DNA of 64,000 bases from an uncultured Armatimonadota bacterium (lineage in GTDB: Bacteria > Armatimonadota > Armatimonadia > Armatimonadales > Armatimonadaceae). Location of the stretch: NCBI GenBank assembly GCA_903910385.1, contig CAIVZM010000002.1:1-64000 (forward strand). Direction: 5' to 3'. Every line of letters starts with the position of its first letter. Position 1 is the stretch's first letter. Below the pieces are notes generated by a model that was not told the origin of the DNA, did not search any database, and saw only the letters and a program-made list of their open reading frames with translations. Both the position numbers and the translations under genes were made by a program. This document shows positions 1-8,336 of the stretch, piece after piece.

Positions 1-778
1 CGCCATGATCCGCCGCCCAGATAATGCCATTGGCGACCCCAAAATCAGAACCGCTTCCGTCCGCCCCGAGAACTTTGATTGGCATGATCTTGATGAAGCT
101 CTGGGCATCGGAATTCAGAGGGTTCCAACCAGCGACCCCGGCGATGCCGATTTCATTGTTAACGCTCGCCGCCGCGATTCCCGCGCAATGTGTTCCATGA
201 AAATGATCGTCATTCGCATTGTCAGAGTCGTTCACGGCGTTGTAGCCGATAACCTTGTCGCTGGAGTCCCGGAGCAATTTATCGGTTAAATCGGGGTGGT
301 TATAGTCCACACCCGTATCTGCGATAGCGATAATTGTCTGTTCTTTCGGTTTCCAGATATCCCACGCCATATCCGCTTTGATGATTTGAGGTCCATACTG
401 AAGCGTGGCATAGGAGGGGTCATTCGGAGGGGTGCAGGCGTTCAAAACGCCGTTTTGCTCAACGTAAGCGACCTGGGGATTCAGGCGTAGAGCATTCATC
501 GCTGTCTGCATCGACACCCCTTCATGCAATTTTACGCGTGTCACCCCTAATTGCGATATTTGTCCGAACGCTTCGCCATAGGGGAAATCTTTTAAAACCG
601 GTAATCGCTCCGAACGTTTTTCCGTGGCAGTCGGCGTTGAGCGCAACCTTACCAGCAGTTCGCCTTTAATGAAATCAGCCTGTTGAGCGAATACTGACGA
701 AATCGACGTCAATATTATGAGAACGGTCGCCAATAGATAAATAGCAACTCGTCTGGATAAAAAGGAGACTAGCTTCAT
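1..778 (-). CDS. Subtilisin-like (S8) serine protease, N-terminal part
   Basis: This secreted peptidase is cut by the left edge of the window; about 259 residues are visible. A signal peptide with a hydrophobic core ends near residue 31 (SSVFA-QQ). It is followed by an inhibitor-like propeptide (about 40-115) with the phrase VAYVEQN, common in fervidolysin/thermitase-type proteases. The S8 catalytic Asp is D154 in IADTGVDYNHPDL and the catalytic His is H194 in HGTHCAGIAA. The catalytic Ser would lie beyond the edge. The start is set by AGAAGGG about 8 bases before the ATG at 778. Family assignment is firm; the substrate is unknown. The gene is divergent from the PEP-CTERM gene. Confidence 0.93.
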   Translation of the reverse strand, partial: MKLVSFLSRRVAIYLLATVLIILTSISSVFAQQADFIKGELLVRLRSTPTATEKRSERLPVLKDFPYGEAFGQISQLGVTRVKLHEGVSMQTAMNALRLNPQVAYVEQNGVLNACTPPNDPSYATLQYGPQIIKADMAWDIWKPKEQTIIAIADTGVDYNHPDLTDKLLRDSSDKVIGYNAVNDSDNANDDHFHGTHCAGIAAASVNNEIGIAGVAGWNPLNSDAQSFIKIMPIKVLGADGSGSDFGVANGIIWAADHG

Positions 779-993
779 AACGAATCCCTTCTGAGAACGA
801 CAAATCATCTGCGGGTCTTTACTCCTCTGTCAGGCTTCGATGCTTTGCATTGGAAGCGGCTCACGCCCGGTCGTCTCGCAAACACCATTCACCGAAAACC
901 TGTTGATTACCTTCTGTATTCGTTTCAGGATTACTGGAGAGATTTTTACCGAATCATAATTTGGCGCCTTACTGTCTTTGCATATTTCTGGAG

Positions 994-999
994 TATGAT
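994..999 (+). promoter_or_regulatory. TATGAT -10-like box, leaderless start candidate
   Basis: TATGAT lies 6 bases before the ATG at 1006, with no Shine-Dalgarno between them. It is one of a set of TANNAT boxes at the same distance from starts elsewhere in the window. Confidence 0.4.
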
Positions 1000-1005
1000 T
1001 AGACC

Positions 1006-1782
1006 ATGGATATTCGCTATTATTCACTAAGACAAAGCCAAGTCTCTCTTCTGTGGCGACTGATAATTCTTCTGTATATTGCGAGCATTCTGCCCCTGCA
1101 AGCGCAATGTCAGGTTCTCTATAACGGAAGCCTTAACACCTTTCCGGCGTCTCAGGGATGGACAAGCGTTTCTTTTGCTTCATCTTCCTCTCTATCGTCA
1201 GGTTCGGTAATTTTCGATTCTACCTTTTCGGGCAATAACGGGCTTGGTGGCTTTTCACGGAACGATCATATTCTGAATATTAATGATGGCTATACTCTGA
1301 CGCTGGAAATGCAGATTCTGTCTGAATCACATTTCTCGACGGATCGCGCTGGCATTTCGTTCATCGCTCTGAGTAGCGATTTGAGGGGTGTAGAGTTAGG
1401 ATTCTGGGCAGACGAGGTTTGGGCGCAAAATGACACTCCGACACTGTTCAAGCATGGTGAAGGCGCCGTCATCAACACCATCTCAAAACAGCATATGTAT
1501 ACCATTCAATTTTCCAGCAGCGGTTATCATGTCTTCGCCGATGGAAATGCGATCCCGATTTTAAATGGAGCATTGAGAAACTATTCCGCTTTCGGAACGC
1601 CGTACAATATCCCCAATTTCCTGTTCATCGGCGATAACACCCGGTCGGCGCAGGGAAGATTCGCCCTATCCTCCTTAACCTTGAGCGCATCTGCGCCGGA
1701 ACCATCCGTCCTCGGACTATTGATCCCGGCGCTTGGCATGATAGGAATTTCAGGATTCTTATCAGGGCGTCGGCGTTTTTAG
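1006..1782 (+). CDS. PEP-CTERM sorting-domain surface protein
   Basis: A 258-residue exported protein of unknown function. It has an N-terminal hydrophobic segment (about residues 17-35, ending QAQCQ). The roughly 190-residue middle part is rich in Ser, Gly and Asn and predicted beta-rich, resembling concanavalin-like folds of secreted proteins, though I cannot prove that. The C-terminus is a typical PEP-CTERM tripartite signal: APEPS, a hydrophobic helix, then GRRRF. PEP-CTERM proteins are processed by exosortase (EpsH family) and are usual in diderm exopolysaccharide producers; no exosortase is in this window. The last 21 bases overlap the end of the convergent DUF3472 gene. Confidence 0.85.
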   Translation: MDIRYYSLRQSQVSLLWRLIILLYIASILPLQAQCQVLYNGSLNTFPASQGWTSVSFASSSSLSSGSVIFDSTFSGNNGLGGFSRNDHILNINDGYTLTLEMQILSESHFSTDRAGISFIALSSDLRGVELGFWADEVWAQNDTPTLFKHGEGAVINTISKQHMYTIQFSSSGYHVFADGNAIPILNGALRNYSAFGTPYNIPNFLFIGDNTRSAQGRFALSSLTLSASAPEPSVLGLLIPALGMIGISGFLSGRRRF

Positions 1783-3093
1783 CTTTTCCATTAAGGACAC
1801 AGGAATATCGACAGGCGGGCCATCCTTTGTGGTCGGTCGTGTAAACTGCTGACCGTAGGTTGCTGTACCGGTCAGGAATCCGCCATTTTCCAGATAGAAA
1901 CGATCTTTTAAAACGCCTCCCGACCAGTCATGACGCACCAGAGGCTCATTACGAGCGGTATGTGTGAATCGGGCGACGGTCAATTCCTGCCATTTACCAT
2001 TAACATCCAGAGCAAACTGCCGGGAGAACTCCGCTAGACGCTGTTTCTGCCCGTAATCGCCGCCGAAGACTTCGTTGAACGAATAGAGACCGTTGAGATA
2101 AGCGCCATCTCTGGGAGCCCGGAAAGAAGCGATCAAGTCCCACCGCTTTTTCTCCGGGAAGTAAAAGTAGCCGGAGTATACAGTTGTCTTACCTTCTGGT
2201 CGCGCTGTGACGAGAAATTTCTGGGGCTGACCCGTTTTCCAGGCATAAACAAGATGGCTATGCCCACCCGTTCCTTCATTGCCAAAGCTGTCAGTAAAAA
2301 CCCCGTCGCCTTTGGCGAGTAGTTGTACCCGGTCTTCCAAAGGCACTTTATTTCTATCGACCGACTCATTCCCTGCATCCCAGACGCTGAAGATAATTCG
2401 GCGTTCATGAGGACCATTTACCTGAATGCCGAAGTAACCCCTTCGAAATCCGAGTGCGCAGTAGTAGGTGTGGATGGGATCCGCCGTCGCGGTCACTTCA
2501 GCATAAGCGGCAATCGCTGCGAACTTATCTGGCAAAGGGTATCCGAGATGGACGGAAGCCGGAGAGCGCCAGCGGGATCGATTGAAGTTCGCCGATTCCA
2601 TATCTTTACCGGACAAGCTCAGAGCAACGGGCGATCCAAAAGTCGCTCCGGACTTTCTGACTCCGGATAACGCAAACCGCCAGTAACCCGGTTGAGGAGT
2701 CGTAAACTCGCCAAAATCTACCGAAATATTCTGACTACCACCTCTTATCGTCCGTATTGCCGTCGGTAACTTTATTGCTTTAGCGTTCGGCATCTTCTGT
2801 CCCGAGACGGATAACCGTAACTCAACGCTTTCGCCGGGTGGCAATTGCAGCATGAGATTCGCATGGATTACGCACGGAGTCTTTAAATCTCCATACCAGA
2901 CGATTTCCTGACGGTTGGATGTCCAGTTTTTCACCGGTGCGTTTTCTTCAAACTCTACTCCTGACGCCTCCGGTTCCTCATAAGCGCAGTGAGCGGGAAG
3001 GGCAAGCGCCGGTTCCGTAGACTGCGCGACTGCCGCGTGTGTACAGGCGAGCGTTGAAGTAAGCAGGATCGCCAGAGACAGGACTTTTTTCAT
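1762..3093 (-). CDS. Secreted DUF3472 family protein
   Basis: A 443-residue protein with a signal peptide (MKKVLSLAILLTSTLACTHA; cleavage near residue 23 at AVAQ). An N-terminal beta-domain (about 40-165) looks like the DUF5077 module that normally precedes DUF3472. The DUF3472 core (about 180-370) shows its usual phrases: SVHLGYPLPDKF, TYYCALGFRRGYFGIQVN, IIFSVWDAG and GTGGHSHLVYAWKTG. The function of DUF3472 is unknown; it occurs in secreted, probably carbohydrate-related proteins. The gene is a single transcription unit that runs into the 3' end of the PEP-CTERM gene, overlapping it by 21 bases tail to tail. Confidence 0.85.
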   Translation of the reverse strand: MKKVLSLAILLTSTLACTHAAVAQSTEPALALPAHCAYEEPEASGVEFEENAPVKNWTSNRQEIVWYGDLKTPCVIHANLMLQLPPGESVELRLSVSGQKMPNAKAIKLPTAIRTIRGGSQNISVDFGEFTTPQPGYWRFALSGVRKSGATFGSPVALSLSGKDMESANFNRSRWRSPASVHLGYPLPDKFAAIAAYAEVTATADPIHTYYCALGFRRGYFGIQVNGPHERRIIFSVWDAGNESVDRNKVPLEDRVQLLAKGDGVFTDSFGNEGTGGHSHLVYAWKTGQPQKFLVTARPEGKTTVYSGYFYFPEKKRWDLIASFRAPRDGAYLNGLYSFNEVFGGDYGQKQRLAEFSRQFALDVNGKWQELTVARFTHTARNEPLVRHDWSGGVLKDRFYLENGGFLTGTATYGQQFTRPTTKDGPPVDIPVSLMEKLKTPTP

Positions 3094-3149
3094 AGGAATA
3101 CAATCGTTGTAAACGGCAAAATATTCCTTCCTGTATTAATACGAAACTA

Positions 3150-3178
3150 TTGTCGTGTATTATAAATCGTGATAATAT
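3150..3178 (+). promoter_or_regulatory. Possible icd promoter
   Basis: TTGTCG (3150-3155) and TAATAT (3173-3178) are 17 bases apart upstream of icd. Each matches 4 of 6 consensus bases. TCGTG recurs at 3153, 3167 and 3178 across this stretch, so a bound regulator is possible. Confidence 0.3.
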
Positions 3179-3208
3179 CGTGTGGTGATTCATAAGTCCG
3201 GAAACAGG

Positions 3209-3230
3209 ACAATATCTGGACAATATCTGG
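3209..3230 (+). repeat. Two tandem 11-bp repeats in icd leader
   Basis: The unit ACAATATCTGG occurs twice head to tail (3209-3219, 3220-3230). It ends in the GGAAGG ribosome site of icd. The short tandem array in the 5' leader could be an operator, a translational control element or chance. Confidence 0.75.
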
Positions 3231-3241
3231 AAGGCGCTATT

Positions 3242-4738
3242 ATGGACAGTGGAAATGGCTTGAAGACCCCGATTACGGTTGCGTATGGCGACGGAATCGG
3301 TCCGGAAATTATGTCAGCGGCGCTGCGAGTCCTCACGGAGGCAGGCGCACGAGTGGAATTCGAAACTATCGAGATTGGCAAGGCGGTCTACGAACGCGGC
3401 TTCAGTTCGGGCATCGAACCCGCTTCCTGGGAATCGTTGCGAAGAACGAAAGTCTTTTTGAAAGGTCCAATCACGACGCCACAGGGTGGAGGATTCAAAA
3501 GCCTCAATGTAACCATCCGAAAGTCTCTCGGTTTGTATGCCAATGTACGACCCTGCGTCGCTTACGCTCCTTTTATCAAGACCGCACATCCGCAGATGAA
3601 TGTGGTGATTGTCCGGGAGAATGAAGAAGACCTCTACGCAGGTATTGAGCACCGCCAGACCGATGAGGTGATGCAATGCCTCAAACTGATCACGCGACCC
3701 GGTTGCGAAAGAATCGTTCGCTACGGATTCGAGTACGCTCGGAGTAACCAGCGGAAAAAAGTCACCTGCATGACCAAAGACAATATTATGAAACTGACTG
3801 ACGGTCTCTTTCATCGAGTATTTGATGAAATCGGAAGGGAGTACCCCGATATCACGCAGGAACACCAGATTATCGATATCGGCGCCGCTCGACTCGCCGA
3901 TACTCCTGAAAGGTTCGATGTCATCGTAACCACCAACCTGTATGGCGATATTATCTCCGATATTGCGGCGCAGGTCGCCGGATCGGTTGGGATCGCTCCC
4001 TCCGCCAATATCGGAGCGTCAGGCGCGATGTTCGAAGCAATTCATGGCTCCGCCCCCGATATTGCCGGAAAAGATATCGCGAACCCGTCCGGCATCCTGC
4101 TGGCGGCAGTTATGATGCTGGCGCATATCGGGCAGAGCGATATGGCGCAAAAAATTCATAACGCATGGTTGAAGACCGTCGAAGACGGCATCCATCCCGC
4201 CGATATCTATGGAGAAGCGAGCGTTTGTCGCGCAGGAACGCAGGAATTTGCGGACGCCGTCATTGCGCGATTGGGTCAGGAACCGCAAACGTTGAACCCG
4301 GTGACATACCATACCGGCATCGAAGGCGCCGAACCTAAAATAGCGGATATCATCGCCCTCGATCATACGGCACGCGAGGCAAAACCTGCAAAGAAAGCGA
4401 AGAAGGACTTGGTGGGCGTCGATGTGTTCCTGCACTGGTCGGACGGTACGCCTGAAAAACTTGGGGGACTGCTACAGAGTATCCCAATCGACTCGCTCAA
4501 ACTTGAAATGATCACGAATCGTGGTGTCAAGGTGTTCCCCAACGGTCTTCCCGAAACTTTTTGTACTGACCACTGGCGCTGTCGGTTCAAGGCGACGACG
4601 ACTGACGGCACGATTTGCCACAGCGATATTCTGACGATTCTCGCCCGAATTACCGGTATTGGTCTCGACTTTATCAAGCACGAGTCCCTCTGTAATTTCG
4701 ATGGTGAACCCGGATATGCCATGGGGCAGGGGCAATAA
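3242..4738 (+). CDS. icd: NADP-dependent isocitrate dehydrogenase
   Basis: Oxidatively decarboxylates isocitrate to 2-oxoglutarate in the TCA cycle, in the cytoplasm. From the ATG at 3242 (behind GGAAGG) the product is 498 residues, close to the long Thermus-type enzyme. The catalytic beta-decarboxylating dehydrogenase domain (about 1-345) shows AYGDGIGPEI, the substrate motif SLNVTIRKSLGLYANVRP, ENEEDLYAGIEH, TTNLYGDIISD and the coenzyme motif IHGSAPDIAGKDIANP. It is followed by the extra C-terminal domain of about 140 residues typical of this subtype (GVDVFLHWSDGTPEKLGG to the end). The frame is open 60 bases further upstream, but that start (GTG) has no ribosome site. NADP use is inferred from the subtype. 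Confidence 0.95.
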   Translation: MDSGNGLKTPITVAYGDGIGPEIMSAALRVLTEAGARVEFETIEIGKAVYERGFSSGIEPASWESLRRTKVFLKGPITTPQGGGFKSLNVTIRKSLGLYANVRPCVAYAPFIKTAHPQMNVVIVRENEEDLYAGIEHRQTDEVMQCLKLITRPGCERIVRYGFEYARSNQRKKVTCMTKDNIMKLTDGLFHRVFDEIGREYPDITQEHQIIDIGAARLADTPERFDVIVTTNLYGDIISDIAAQVAGSVGIAPSANIGASGAMFEAIHGSAPDIAGKDIANPSGILLAAVMMLAHIGQSDMAQKIHNAWLKTVEDGIHPADIYGEASVCRAGTQEFADAVIARLGQEPQTLNPVTYHTGIEGAEPKIADIIALDHTAREAKPAKKAKKDLVGVDVFLHWSDGTPEKLGGLLQSIPIDSLKLEMITNRGVKVFPNGLPETFCTDHWRCRFKATTTDGTICHSDILTILARITGIGLDFIKHESLCNFDGEPGYAMGQGQ

Positions 4739-4747
4739 AACGATAAA

Positions 4748-4783
4748 GCCGCAGGGAGTAAAAACTCCCTGTGGCGATTTTAT
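4748..4783. terminator. Hairpin terminator between icd and serS
   Basis: An 11-bp stem (4748-4758 with 4765-4775, one G-T pair) with a 6-base A-rich loop, followed by GATTTTATG. It lies between the convergent ends of icd and serS and could work in both directions. Confidence 0.75.
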
Positions 4784-4798
4784 GATGTTCTTTGGAGA

Positions 4799-6076
4799 TC
4801 AGGCGGTCAACTTCTCCAAACCGCCGAGGTGGGGACGCAAAGCCTCCGGTATGGTGACGCTTCCATCTTCCTGCTGGTGCGTTTCCAGAAGCGCGGCGAC
4901 GACTCGCGGAAGCGCCGTTCCCGATGCATTCAACAGATGCGGGAACTCCGGCTTCGCGTTCGTTTCCCGACGGAAGCGTATGTTGCCTCTCCGTGCCTGA
5001 AAATCAGTGCAGTTCGATGCGGAGGAAACTTCCAGCCATTTACCGATTCCCGGCGACCAGACTTCGACATCGTAGGTCTTCGCGGACGCAAATGAGATAT
5101 CGCCAGCCGCCAGTTGCAAAATACGATACGGCAATTGCAGAAGTTCGAGAGTTTTGCAGACTTCGTGCGTCATTTCCTCCAGCGCTTCGTACGAAGATTC
5201 CGGAGCTACGAAGCGGAAAATCTCCACCTTATCGAACTGATGGATTCTTTGAAGACCGCGGGTATCTTTACCAGCGGCTCCTGCTTCACGACGCCAGCAG
5301 GGGGTATAAGCGACATACTTCAGGGGAAGCGGATTAGGATCCATCAGTTCATCACGATGGATATTGACCAGAGCAGGCTCCGCTGTCGGCAGTAAAAATA
5401 GATCGTCTTCCGAATCGTGATACATCTCGGGAGTAAACTTGACGATATGACCGGAAGCGGTCATTGAGTCGCGGTTCAGAACATATGGGACGCCGACCTC
5501 ACGATAGCCATGCTTCAGAGTATGTAAATCCAGCATGAAATTGATGAGGGCGCGTTCGAGTCTTGCTCCGAGACCACTGTAGAGAACGAACCCGCCGCCG
5601 GAAAGCTTGACGCCACGTTCAAAATCGATCATGCGTAAGGATTCTGCAATTTCCCAGTGCGGCTTCGGCGTAAATCCGAAAACCCTCGGATCGTAGGGCC
5701 AGGGACGGATAATGGTGGCATCCTCCTCGCCGCCCGCTTGGACAGTGTCATGCGGAAGATTCGGCAACTTAAAAAGGATGGCTTCCTGGCGAGCGTCCAA
5801 ACTGCGCACGATTTCTTCCGTCTGCTGAAACTGCGCCTTCAGGGCAGAGGAACGCTCAAGGATTTCGCTGGCGTCGCCACCCGATTTCTTTGCAACGGCG
5901 ATTTGCGGCCCCAGTTTATTCTGTTCTGCGCGTAACGACTCCATTTCGGTCTGTCGTTTGCGTCGCTCCTCATCGATGGAGAGCAGTTCATCAATCAGGG
6001 CAGGGTCTTCTCGGCGTTTGGCAAGGGCTTCCTTGACCTTTTCCGGTTCGGCGCGTATCAGTCGAATATCCAGCAT
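4799..6076 (-). CDS. serS: Seryl-tRNA synthetase
   Basis: Charges tRNA-Ser (class II aminoacyl-tRNA synthetase, cytoplasm). The product is 425 residues from the ATG at 6076, the usual length. The N-terminal coiled-coil arm (about 30-105) binds the tRNA long variable arm. The catalytic core shows motif 2 (YTPCWRREAGAAGKDTRGLQRIHQF) and motif 3 (NASGTALPRVVAALLETHQ). The start is chosen because LDIRLIRAEPEKV is the conserved SerS N-terminus; the open frame extends 41 codons further upstream but that part is not SerS-like. The gene is convergent with icd and divergent from the acidic protein gene. Confidence 0.97.
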   Translation of the reverse strand: MLDIRLIRAEPEKVKEALAKRREDPALIDELLSIDEERRKRQTEMESLRAEQNKLGPQIAVAKKSGGDASEILERSSALKAQFQQTEEIVRSLDARQEAILFKLPNLPHDTVQAGGEEDATIIRPWPYDPRVFGFTPKPHWEIAESLRMIDFERGVKLSGGGFVLYSGLGARLERALINFMLDLHTLKHGYREVGVPYVLNRDSMTASGHIVKFTPEMYHDSEDDLFLLPTAEPALVNIHRDELMDPNPLPLKYVAYTPCWRREAGAAGKDTRGLQRIHQFDKVEIFRFVAPESSYEALEEMTHEVCKTLELLQLPYRILQLAAGDISFASAKTYDVEVWSPGIGKWLEVSSASNCTDFQARRGNIRFRRETNAKPEFPHLLNASGTALPRVVAALLETHQQEDGSVTIPEALRPHLGGLEKLTA

Positions 6077-6084
6077 GATATTAG

Positions 6085-6093
6085 ATGGTAGCA
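6085..6093 (-). promoter_or_regulatory. Extended -10-like box before serS
   Basis: Read on the minus strand, TGC-TACCAT lies 8 bases before the serS ATG with no Shine-Dalgarno, consistent with a leaderless message. It also supports the chosen start. Confidence 0.45.
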
Positions 6094-6196
6094 CGGCGCA
6101 ACGATTTACCGCAAGGGCGATAACGGCTAAGCGAAGGAATGTGCGATTCGAAGAAGGAACTATCGAGAAACTAGTTGCTGACAAAAAGCGTAGATT

Positions 6197-6210
6197 CAAA
6201 TACTTATTTG
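6197..6210. repeat. 14-bp palindrome in serS / acidic-protein gap
   Basis: CAAATA-CT-TATTTG lies in the 161-base gap between the divergent serS and the gene starting at 6238. It could be an operator; it is AT-rich and short, so chance is possible. Confidence 0.3.
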
Positions 6211-6237
6211 TAGCTAACTAATAGACAACGACAGGAT

Positions 6238-6747
6238 ATGATCCCAATGGAACCGGATGAAAAGTCTGGCGACCCCCAGGATAATAAGTTTGACCGGGTC
6301 GCGGAAGATAGCGATATTCAGAACGAAATCTTAAAAACAATAGAAGCTAAGGAATCCGCAGAGACGGATCAGGATGACGAAAGCGCCGAACCAGACATTC
6401 AGGCGGCGCTCGCTGCCCTGTTTTATGAGCCTTTTCCACAAAAACCCTTTGCGCTGGTTCCCGAAGGCGGAGAGAAATCTCCCGAAGCCACTGATTATGT
6501 CATTCATAAGGATATCGCAACCGAGCATCAGTGTGTCCTGATTTTTGATTCCATTGTGGACGCTTTTGCAGTCGCAGAAGAATACAAGCAGGAAACGGGA
6601 CGTAAAGCGGAGGCGATAGAGTGTGATGTCTATTCGCTGGAAGAGGATCGTTTCTGGGTGAAGTTTTATCGTTCCAATGGCGCTATCGCAATGATGTCCC
6701 TGCCGGATTATAAGAGCGCGATCCACTTCGACCAACCGTACGAATAA
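6238..6747 (+). CDS. Acidic protein of unknown function
   Basis: I do not recognise this 169-residue protein. The first 60 residues are very acidic and look disordered (many Asp, Glu, Ser, Gln). Residues about 65-169 look folded, with a segment VLIFDSIVDAFAVAEEYKQETG followed by CDVYSLEEDRFWVKFYRSNGAIAMMSLPDYKSAIHF. It has no signal peptide or membrane helix, so it is probably cytoplasmic. A start three codons later is also possible; CAGGA lies close before the first ATG. It stands alone, divergent from serS and about 135 bases before the next gene. Its codon use resembles its neighbours and its frame is clean, so it is probably real. Confidence 0.7.
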   Translation: MIPMEPDEKSGDPQDNKFDRVAEDSDIQNEILKTIEAKESAETDQDDESAEPDIQAALAALFYEPFPQKPFALVPEGGEKSPEATDYVIHKDIATEHQCVLIFDSIVDAFAVAEEYKQETGRKAEAIECDVYSLEEDRFWVKFYRSNGAIAMMSLPDYKSAIHFDQPYE

Positions 6748-6883
6748 ATGCGCCCCTCCTCGGATTCCACCATAATCTCTTGCAAATTGAAGGTTAGAAA
6801 TAGGGTGGGGGTCTAAGGAGGCAATCCCGGTCTTTCCCGATGCGCTGAATCCGTTGACGGGTCGCGCACGCAGGAGGCGTATT

Positions 6884-8107
6884 GTGTCCCGAACTGATCG
6901 TTTTGCCATCCTTACGCCTTCGTTGGCGTTCGTTATCGCGCTTTCTTCCTCATCCGTTTATGCTAATCCGCCTGTAAGCAATGAAAAAATCACCACTGTA
7001 AAAACTACCAGTGCGAAAACTACCAGTGCGAAAACCACAACGGTAACCGGTGCAAAGACGACGCAATCCATGCTGGTAGCATCACTGACAGGGAAGCCGA
7101 CTCGCGCCGTGTCGCCGACAGCAAAATCATCCCTCACGAAATCTTCGGGTAAGCCAGGCGTGGCGATCATCCCTATTCCTGCCACTGTCAGGACGACCGC
7201 CGCTCGCGTCCCCGGATTCAACACTCCCGGCAATGTCGCAGATTGGCGTGTGGCGGCGGTAGAAATCACCGCCGCTGGACGGGGCCGAATCAATTACGAA
7301 GCGGGTGTTATGAAGGCGATTGGTCTGGGCGCGATGGCGCCGCCGACATTGAAGAAAAGCCGCTCGCAGGATATTTTAGACGCCCGTGAAGCGGCGCTCG
7401 CTGATGGTCTACGGGTCTTGAATATTGCGGCATCGCAGGTACGTGTGACGGCGGATACCCGTGTGGCTAATTATATTCTCAAGAGCGACGAAATACGGGT
7501 GCGTGTCGAAGGCGTGGTCAACAACGCAGAAGTTATCGAAGAAAAAATGTTGCCTTCCTCCGGCGTCTACCGTGTGATTGTGATGGCGCGGCTAACCGGC
7601 CCCAATTCGTTGCTGGAAGCGGTTTCTCCCTCGACTCCCGAGAAGGGGGACCCTTCCGAGATTGCCCGGTTGGCGGCGGATACCGCTCCCGTTGTGGAAA
7701 AAACAGCGCCGGCAAAACCGAAAGGCTTCGCACCGGGAGACCCTGCTCCGGGAGGCGCAGAGTATACCGGATTGATTATTGATTGTCGCGGTCTGGATAT
7801 GTCTTCGTGTATGAGTCCGAAAATCTACGATGAAGATGGCGATGAAGTATACGGGACGATGAAAGTCGAACCGGAATATGTCATTGAGACCGGAATCGCA
7901 TCTTTTCCACGATCGATGCAGGAAGCGCGGCGTTCCTCTCGCGTTGGTGACCGACCACTTGTCATCCGAGCGATACGTGTCGCGGATCAGAATCGCTACT
8001 ATGCTGTCATTCCCCGATCTCTGGCAGACAGAGCCCGTGCTGCGAATCAAACATCGCGCTATTTTGAGCGCACCGCAGTTTGCCTGGTGCTGGACCCAAT
8101 TCGTTGA
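6884..8107 (+). CDS. Secreted LPP20/FlgT-like protein of unknown function
   Basis: A 407-residue exported protein. The GTG at 6884 is chosen because a perfect AGGAGG lies 7 bases upstream; the frame is open further back without a ribosome site. A signal peptide (about 1-25, ending SVYA-NPP) is followed by a low-complexity linker with KTTSA repeats, then a folded part. Residues about 160-240 (DAREAALADGLRVLN, VANYILKSDEIRVRVEGVV, GVYRVIVMARL) resemble the N-terminal domain of LPP20/FlgT-type lipoproteins. The C-terminal third begins YTGLIIDCRGLDM, a form often seen after that domain. No flagellar genes are near, so a general envelope role is more likely. The lipobox Cys is missing. Confidence 0.75.
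   Translation: MSRTDRFAILTPSLAFVIALSSSSVYANPPVSNEKITTVKTTSAKTTSAKTTTVTGAKTTQSMLVASLTGKPTRAVSPTAKSSLTKSSGKPGVAIIPIPATVRTTAARVPGFNTPGNVADWRVAAVEITAAGRGRINYEAGVMKAIGLGAMAPPTLKKSRSQDILDAREAALADGLRVLNIAASQVRVTADTRVANYILKSDEIRVRVEGVVNNAEVIEEKMLPSSGVYRVIVMARLTGPNSLLEAVSPSTPEKGDPSEIARLAADTAPVVEKTAPAKPKGFAPGDPAPGGAEYTGLIIDCRGLDMSSCMSPKIYDEDGDEVYGTMKVEPEYVIETGIASFPRSMQEARRSSRVGDRPLVIRAIRVADQNRYYAVIPRSLADRARAANQTSRYFERTAVCLVLDPIR
7001..7038 (+). repeat. 15-bp tandem repeat encoding KTTSA
   Basis: Two exact copies of a 15-base unit (7001-7015, 7016-7030) plus a degenerate third encode KTTSA-KTTSA-KTT in the linker after the signal peptide. A likely site of slippage and length change, always in frame. 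Confidence 0.85.
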
Positions 8108-8155
8108 GAAGATGATTGAAAGAATGAACCGGACGGAGCATAGGTAAGGATACAG

Positions 8156-8226
8156 TTCCGGGACAAAGATTCGAACTTTGATTCACGGCTCCAAAAACCG
8201 TTGTCCTGCCATTGGACGATCCCGGA
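8156..8226 (-). tRNA. tRNA-Gln (anticodon TTG)
   Basis: Read on the minus strand, the 71 bases fold as a full cloverleaf. The acceptor is TCCGGGA with TCCCGGA; the D stem is GTCC/GGAC with a 7-base loop; the anticodon stem is ACGGT/GCCGT (last pair T-G) with loop TTTTGGA, giving anticodon TTG with U33 in place. The T arm is CAAAG-TTCGAAT-CTTTG. The discriminator base is A and CCA is not encoded. It lies between two plus-strand genes as its own unit. Confidence 0.93.
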
Positions 8227-8240
8227 ATACTAACCCCGGC

Positions 8241-8269
8241 ATTATATCTTGACTTCCCGATTTCGCCAA
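8241..8269 (-). promoter_or_regulatory. Promoter of tRNA-Gln
   Basis: On the minus strand TTGGCG (8264-8269) is followed after 17 bases by a perfect TATAAT (8241-8246). The expected start, near 8234, is about 8 bases before the mature tRNA 5' end. Confidence 0.65.
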
Positions 8270-8309
8270 ATGAGAAGAAACACAGAAGAAACATAATAGG
8301 CGGCGATAT

Positions 8310-8318
8310 GCTACAATC
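8310..8318 (+). promoter_or_regulatory. Extended -10 upstream of rhomboid gene
   Basis: TGC-TACAAT, an extended -10 form, lies 18 bases before the ATG at 8337, leaving a very short leader that still holds the GGAAGGAG ribosome site. No clear -35 is visible. Confidence 0.4.
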
Positions 8319-8336
8319 GGGAAGGAGAAGCCGTCT

